A stretch of 64,000 bases of DNA from Pezicula radicicola (taxonomy: Eukaryota > Ascomycota > Leotiomycetes > Helotiales > Dermateaceae): assembly GCA_003008705.1 (NCBI GenBank), contig PDUO01000032.1:502439-566438 (forward strand). Reading direction: 5' to 3'. Positions 59,621-64,000 of this stretch are shown one piece after another. A program made the position numbers and the translations under genes. Positions within the stretch are counted from its first letter, which is position 1. Every line of letters starts with the position of its first letter. Below the pieces are notes generated by a model. The model had not been told where the DNA came from and did not search any database. It worked only from the letters and a program-made list of their open reading frames with translations.

Positions 59621-62471
59621 CTAGCCCAGCACCCGCTTCCTCGTCTCTATCACTAGCACCTCTAAGTCCTCGGCCTCCTTCCAGCGGCCCTGGTTCCGAT
59701 ACATCAAGGCCAAGTTATTCATGCTCGTGAGTGTACTGGGGTGCTCCTGGCCCAGCACCCGCTTCATCGTCTCCATCTCTAGTACCCCCAAGTCCTCGGC
59801 CTCCTTCCAGCAGCCCTGGTTCTGGTACGTTAAGGCCAAGTTATTCATACTCGCGAGCGTGTCAGGGTGCTCCTGGCCCAGCACCCGCTTCATCGTCTCC
59901 ATCACTAGTACCCCCAAGTCCTCGGCCTCCTTCCAGCGGCCCTGGTTCCAATACGTCAAGGCTAAGTTATTCATGCTTATGAGCGTGTCGGGGTGCTCCT
60001 GGCCCAGCACCCGCTTCCTCGTCTCCATCACTAGCACCCCCAAGTCCTCGGCCTCCTTCCAGCGGCCCTGGTTCCAATACGTCGAGGCCAAGTTATTCAT
60101 GCTCGTGAGCGTACTGGGGTGCTCCTGGCCCAGCACCCGCTTCGTCGTCTCCATCACTAGCACCACCAAGTCCTCGGCCTCCTTCCAGCGGCCCTGGTTC
60201 CGATACGTCGAGGCCAAGTTATTCATGCTCGTGAGCGTNGTCGTCTCCATCACTAGCACCACCAAGTCCTCGGCCTCCTTCCAGCGGCCCTGGTTCCGAT
60301 ACGTCGAGGCCAAGTTATTCATGCTCGTGAGCGTGTCGGGGTGCTCCTGGCCCAGCATCCGCTTCCTCGTCTTATAGGCCTCGACAAACTGCTTTTCAGC
60401 CTCATTATACCGTCCATCCTGTAAAAGACACATCCCAAATCTCCATGCTAGTTTGCCTCTACTCTCCAGATCTTTACAAATATCAGATTTTAGCACAGAT
60501 TGTACGTGCGGAAGATATATCCTCCATATACTTCGGTTTTGGTGGCCATCGTCCGGGAAGACTTCTTCTAATCGCGTAATAGCCTTTTCGGTCCATTGAG
60601 TGATTAGCTCTTGCTTTCGAAGCCAGTTCCGTGTTGCGAGATGTACTAGCCGATGAAGATCAAGAGCTTGGTCTGCCGAACGCTTGGTAATAAAAGAGTA
60701 TGCATCGAGAGTCCCAATTGCATCGATTTCCTTCTTCCTAGATAGGCTTGCGGGAAGTAGAGACTGTGGGATATCCTTTGAGTCTATACAAGCCATAAAT
60801 GACAGATAGTCGGCCGCAAGAAGATCGCGCTGCCGGATTTGCTCAAACGAGATCAGCCACGTAGTAGCTACTGGATTCTTTATATTGTGATATCTCTTGT
60901 CATCCTCAAATTCTTCGCTAAGCAGATCGATCACCTCTTCTTCTTGCTCTGCCAGGAGGGATAGATAGTCAGAAAGGGCTATCCTATTCTCGTTGATATA
61001 TGCCACTGCCTGAACAATAGCCAATGGAAGGTAAGTAAGCTCTGTAAGTAAAGCTTTTGTATCCGGTCGATTTTTGACCAGGTCTGGATTCACTAAACAC
61101 TTTTGCAGTAATTGTGTAGCCGCAGTTTCTTCCATCTGGGGTACTTCAACGATATTATTCTTTGCGAGCTTGGCGGCTGTCTTGCGATCTCGTGTTGTGA
61201 ACACGACACATCCATGCTCACTTTTCGGCAAGTAATCGATCAAACGACTAGACTGACTAATCCACATGTTAATGTCGTCAGCGTTGTCAAACACAAGAAG
61301 CCACTGCCTGGTGCTTTCTTTGCTCAAGTACTCCTGCACAAGCCGTTTTACATCCGCCTTCTTGTCTTCCCAACCGGGTATACCAAGCTTTTGGGCCACG
61401 TCCAGATATGCTTGGTGGAGACTTTCCATATTCGTTGCCGGTATCCAGATAATTGAGCGACTCTTATGCTTGTCTCGGACTCGGTAGACAAGCTCGAGTA
61501 CTAATTGTGTTTTGCCCACACCGCCAAGCCCGGTAATGGCTAGTTTTGTAGTTTGGCCTTGTTTAGAGAGCTCCTTTTCAAGTTTTGCAAGCTGGAACTC
61601 ACGACCCTTGAAGTTGGGATTTCTCTCAAATGGCACAATGAAAGGAGTTTTACTGTCTATATAACAGGACTTAGTATAGATCGGGGCATGTTAGATCTAG
61701 CATACCTTTCAAATCTGTCTGCTCGCTACTGTTCGAGAATCCCCTTACTGTCATTTGGAACCGCTTTAGTGCGGCCTCCTTTCCCTCACCATAGATGGCT
61801 GGCATGGACACCTCGCAGAGACCTAAAAGACAGTAGACTAAATCTTCTTCTTCTGTTGTCTGGCGTTGTGCTGCCCACCCTCTCCGCTCATCTATACTGA
61901 AATCGGAAACGGAATTTCCTTGCAAGGCCTTGGTTCGAATTCCGGTAATTTCGTGGATAGGCGTTTCTAGTGACATTCTATCACCTAGTCGCTTGCCTTC
62001 TTTTGAGAAAAATTCCACTACTGCTGGAGCAACAAGTTCTTGAAGTGTCCAGCCTCTAGTAAACCATCTGCTTCTCCGAAAAGCCCCTTCCCATGTGCTC
62101 TGGTTGGCCTGAGTATCTACTTCATCACCCGGTATAGATACATCTGCAAGATATACATAGCATTTCTTCGCATTTCGATACCAGCGAAACATAGAGTTAA
62201 TCGCCGTTGAAAGCTCGGCAGGATTTGTTTTATCAATGCAACATGTGTCTACCCAGAAGTACAAGTAGCCATCCTTGGTAGCCTGCTCTCCACAAAACTT
62301 GATCTTTTCATAGCCGGTCTTACTTTTGCCGCCGCCACTAATGAGTTCTTGATAGGTGACCTCTTGCCCAGGTGTCCAAGTGTGCGAGAGTATGGTATAG
62401 GGGAGGTCATTGTGGGTAGGAACTTGGACCAGGCTGAAGTCGCCAGGCCCAACAAGCTTTAATAGACGCAT
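59621..62471 (-). CDS. HET / NB-ARC / TPR (NLR-type) protein, probably 3'-shortened
   Basis: Exon 1 is 62471-61706 and exon 2 is 61656-59621. The 49-nt intron (GTATGC...CTATACTAAG...TATATAG) keeps the frame and gives 933 codons. The HET domain has YTILSHTW at 25, WVDTCCIDK at 73 and RGWTLQEL near 140. The NB-ARC P-loop is GLGGVGKT at 298-305, Walker B is LLVFDNADD, and there is a CVVFTTRD (RNBS-B-like) motif. The C-terminus is a TPR array of about seven 42-residue units (MNNLASTYRNQGRWKEAEDL). Such proteins act in nonself recognition and cell-death control (family knowledge). The final stop interrupts a TPR at VLG-stop-E, where other units have VLGQE, so a CAG-to-TAG change probably shortened it. 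Downstream the repeat homology fades within about 10 codons. A single N at 60239 and one repeat spacing of 96 instead of 126 bp show that the array is not fully assembled. Confidence 0.85.
59630..60380 (-). repeat. 126-bp tandem repeat encoding TPRs of NLR gene 2
   Basis: TCCTCGGCCTCCTTCCAGC recurs at 59667, 59793, 59919, 60045 and 60171 (126 bp apart), then at 60267 after the N. Units are over 90 percent alike by eye. The long plus-strand open frame at 59721-60377 is a by-product of this repeat. Confidence 0.92.
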
Positions 62472-63079
62472 AGTACAAAGTTATCTGATCAGAGAGCACT
62501 GAGTGGAGTAAGAAGGACAAGTATAGCAGATACGTTATGCGAGGTAGTCAATAGATCATAAGACATGAAGATGGTAGCTTCAGCTGAAAGGACGAGGCTG
62601 AGTAGCTATCACGTGCAACAGAGCATATGTAGAGATTCGAGAGTCTTTAAAAAGTTATCTTGGTACTGTAACAACTGGCCGGATATTGAGGAGTAAGCAA
62701 ATATATCAAACTTTGTGCAGCTTGATAGGAAAGACGGAAACAAGTGTGCACGTGATATTGTTGAGAGAATGCAACATTGCTTAATCAGCGATCTAAAAAT
62801 ATCTAGACCCAGCCAAAGCGTATTTATCGATGACCGCCGCGACTACAGCATAACTCTTCATTAAGACGTCGCACCATATATTCGGAGAAGATAGGAAATC
62901 TGAATAAGATACAGAGGCAAAGTTTGCGACTAAAGAATTGACCAAGCTACAGTTCGAAAGCGCTGCGTTGCGGCACAAAGATACATCACGTGCTGATATC
63001 TTCTCATCGCTAGTGTTAAATGTACCTGAGATCCTGAGGCACTATTTAAGTCCGGAACTATCGGGGCACACACAAGTCA
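62472..63079. promoter_or_regulatory. Upstream region of NLR gene 2
   Basis: About 600 bp of balanced composition and no gene. CACGTG-type motifs occur (ATCACGTGC at about 62609, ACATCACGTGC at about 62983). No TATA box was chosen. A 61-codon minus-strand frame at 62793-62978 is unsupported. Confidence 0.3.
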
Positions 63080-63608
63080 TCGAGAAACCTGCACTTATGC
63101 CACACGTGTGACCATTTTACGCCATAGACATGATCAGTCAGAGAATCTTGGCTAAGTAAGATATAGCGAGCCTGGGCGTGAACATAGTATATTGTAATTC
63201 GGCTAATGCACATTACTAAGCACCGAAACATGTGGCCTCTTCTCCTCGCACCAGCGAAACTCCCGGATTATATTCTTTTCCTCTATAAATATCTTTACAA
63301 TTTGGAGTTATACTGTTTTATTATATAACCTTCTCTAAAGTGCTCCGAATCTTGAAAAGACTTTGATAGTCGTGATAAAACAGGGGGAAACAGCCAAAGT
63401 AGTAATCAGCAACATGATTGAAACGATCAATAGTATAACCAACTACAATCCTTTCTTTATTGCTAAGTGGTCTACTTAGAGAGAAATAGTTAAAGAAATT
63501 GGCATGTTAATAATAACTTCGTAGACTTGCTAAGAAAAAATTTATAATTCCAAAACTATAGATTCGTCTCGTGACAGGGTGCGTCTCGGGACGCAGGGAC
63601 AGACGTTA
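63080..63608. repeat. Dispersed repeat 'R', copy 2 (empty LTR site)
   Basis: 529 bp matching 35585-36245 minus its LTR. It ends ACAGGGTGCGTC then TCGGGACGCAGGGACAG and ACGTTA. Here the palindrome GCGTCTCGGGACGC is uninterrupted, so this copy shows the empty site. Confidence 0.88.
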
Positions 63609-64000
63609 GGGAAGAATAACCAATATCAAATTAAACATAAATATGACTTGACACGTTGATGGTCCTCAACTGTAACATTTCATACCGCACGTAGCGTTGA
63701 CTTCCCTGGAAACAATAGTGCCCTATATGGTACGTACTTTTGGGACAAACCCGTCTCTTAATGACAGAAAATGATCTTACAAGCCTACTAGCACAGTGAG
63801 CAAAACGGCAGCGATCTTCTTCGAGGACACGTACCGACACGGCGCCAACTCTTCATGAAATAATACCCCGCCACACGGAGAGCACTCAAGTTCTTCTGGG
63901 GAAGGTCTATCTCATTCTTAATGGCGGCACAAATAGGCCTAGGTTGATCAAGAGCGTGTGCCATCAAGCTAGTTGGGACAAATGACGCATGTTCGAAATC
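63609..64000. other. Right-edge stretch, nothing recognised
   Basis: GC-balanced. A 69-codon minus-strand frame at 63631-63840 (begins MSVRVLEEDRCRF) has no recognisable motif. Any gene here would extend beyond the window. Confidence 0.3.

Noticed and set aside
59721..60377. 218-codon plus-strand open frame
   Set aside because: It lies antisense to the TPR repeat of NLR gene 2 and exists because the 126-bp unit is open in several frames. It has no start context or domain.
61657..61705. HET and NB-ARC of NLR 2 as two separate genes
   Set aside because: A 49-nt intron with GTATGC donor and TATATAG acceptor joins them in phase. A fusion gene is the better model.
9601..63000. Starship-type giant element carrying the NLR genes
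   Set aside because: NLR genes and repeats would fit, but I see no tyrosine recombinase captain and no element ends in the window. The idea is unsupported here.

Overview
The window looks like part of a filamentous ascomycete (Pezizomycotina) genome with strong repeat-induced point mutation (RIP). Three things point that way. Introns are 47-53 nt with GTATGT/GTCAGT donors and ACTAAC-like branch sites. Two HET-domain/NB-ARC/TPR (NLR-type) genes are present. Long, extremely TA-rich tracts occur in which homologous copies differ almost only by C-to-T and G-to-A changes. The species cannot be named from this sequence.

Layout: 1-552 is a 71-bp tandem repeat whose copies become more AT-rich toward the left edge. 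553-8900 is a mixed island. It holds a truncated transposase fragment, a complete Fot1/pogo transposon (2267-4126, TA target duplication, intact 551-aa DDE transposase) inserted inside an older repeat, and a 779-codon orphan gene (6020-8359). The reading frame of that gene continues for more than 330 codons into the AT-rich tract, interrupted only by TAG/TAA stops. 9.4-28.9 kb is a RIP-degraded tract with relic frames and several minisatellites. 29.0-36.5 kb is a second island: a broken gene that would have fused a transthyretin/HIUase-like domain to a homeodomain, nested solo LTRs, and an NLR pseudogene (HET, NB-ARC, six or seven TPRs) with four nonsense codons at RIP-type positions. 36.5-42.8 kb is a heavily RIPped Ty1-copia element. 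43,292-50,756 is a younger copia element on the minus strand with matching LTRs and a GTTAT target duplication. It carries a spliced antisense gene with its own TATA box. 50.8-59.3 kb is more RIP tract, including a RIPped copy of the repeat seen at 31.3 kb. 59.6-62.5 kb is a second HET/NB-ARC/TPR gene on the minus strand, mostly intact. The right edge holds a second copy of the repeat that follows the first NLR.

How it fits together: this is a repeat-rich, two-speed compartment. Nonself-recognition (HET/NLR) genes lie in small GC-balanced islands between RIP-degraded mobile DNA, and RIP has spilled into, or acted directly on, several genes. One palindrome-bearing repeat end recurs five times. 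Three LTR insertions start at the same nucleotide within it, which suggests either a strong target preference or amplification after insertion. Assembly gaps (10 N at 42,956; one N at 60,239 inside the TPR array) limit interpretation at those two places.
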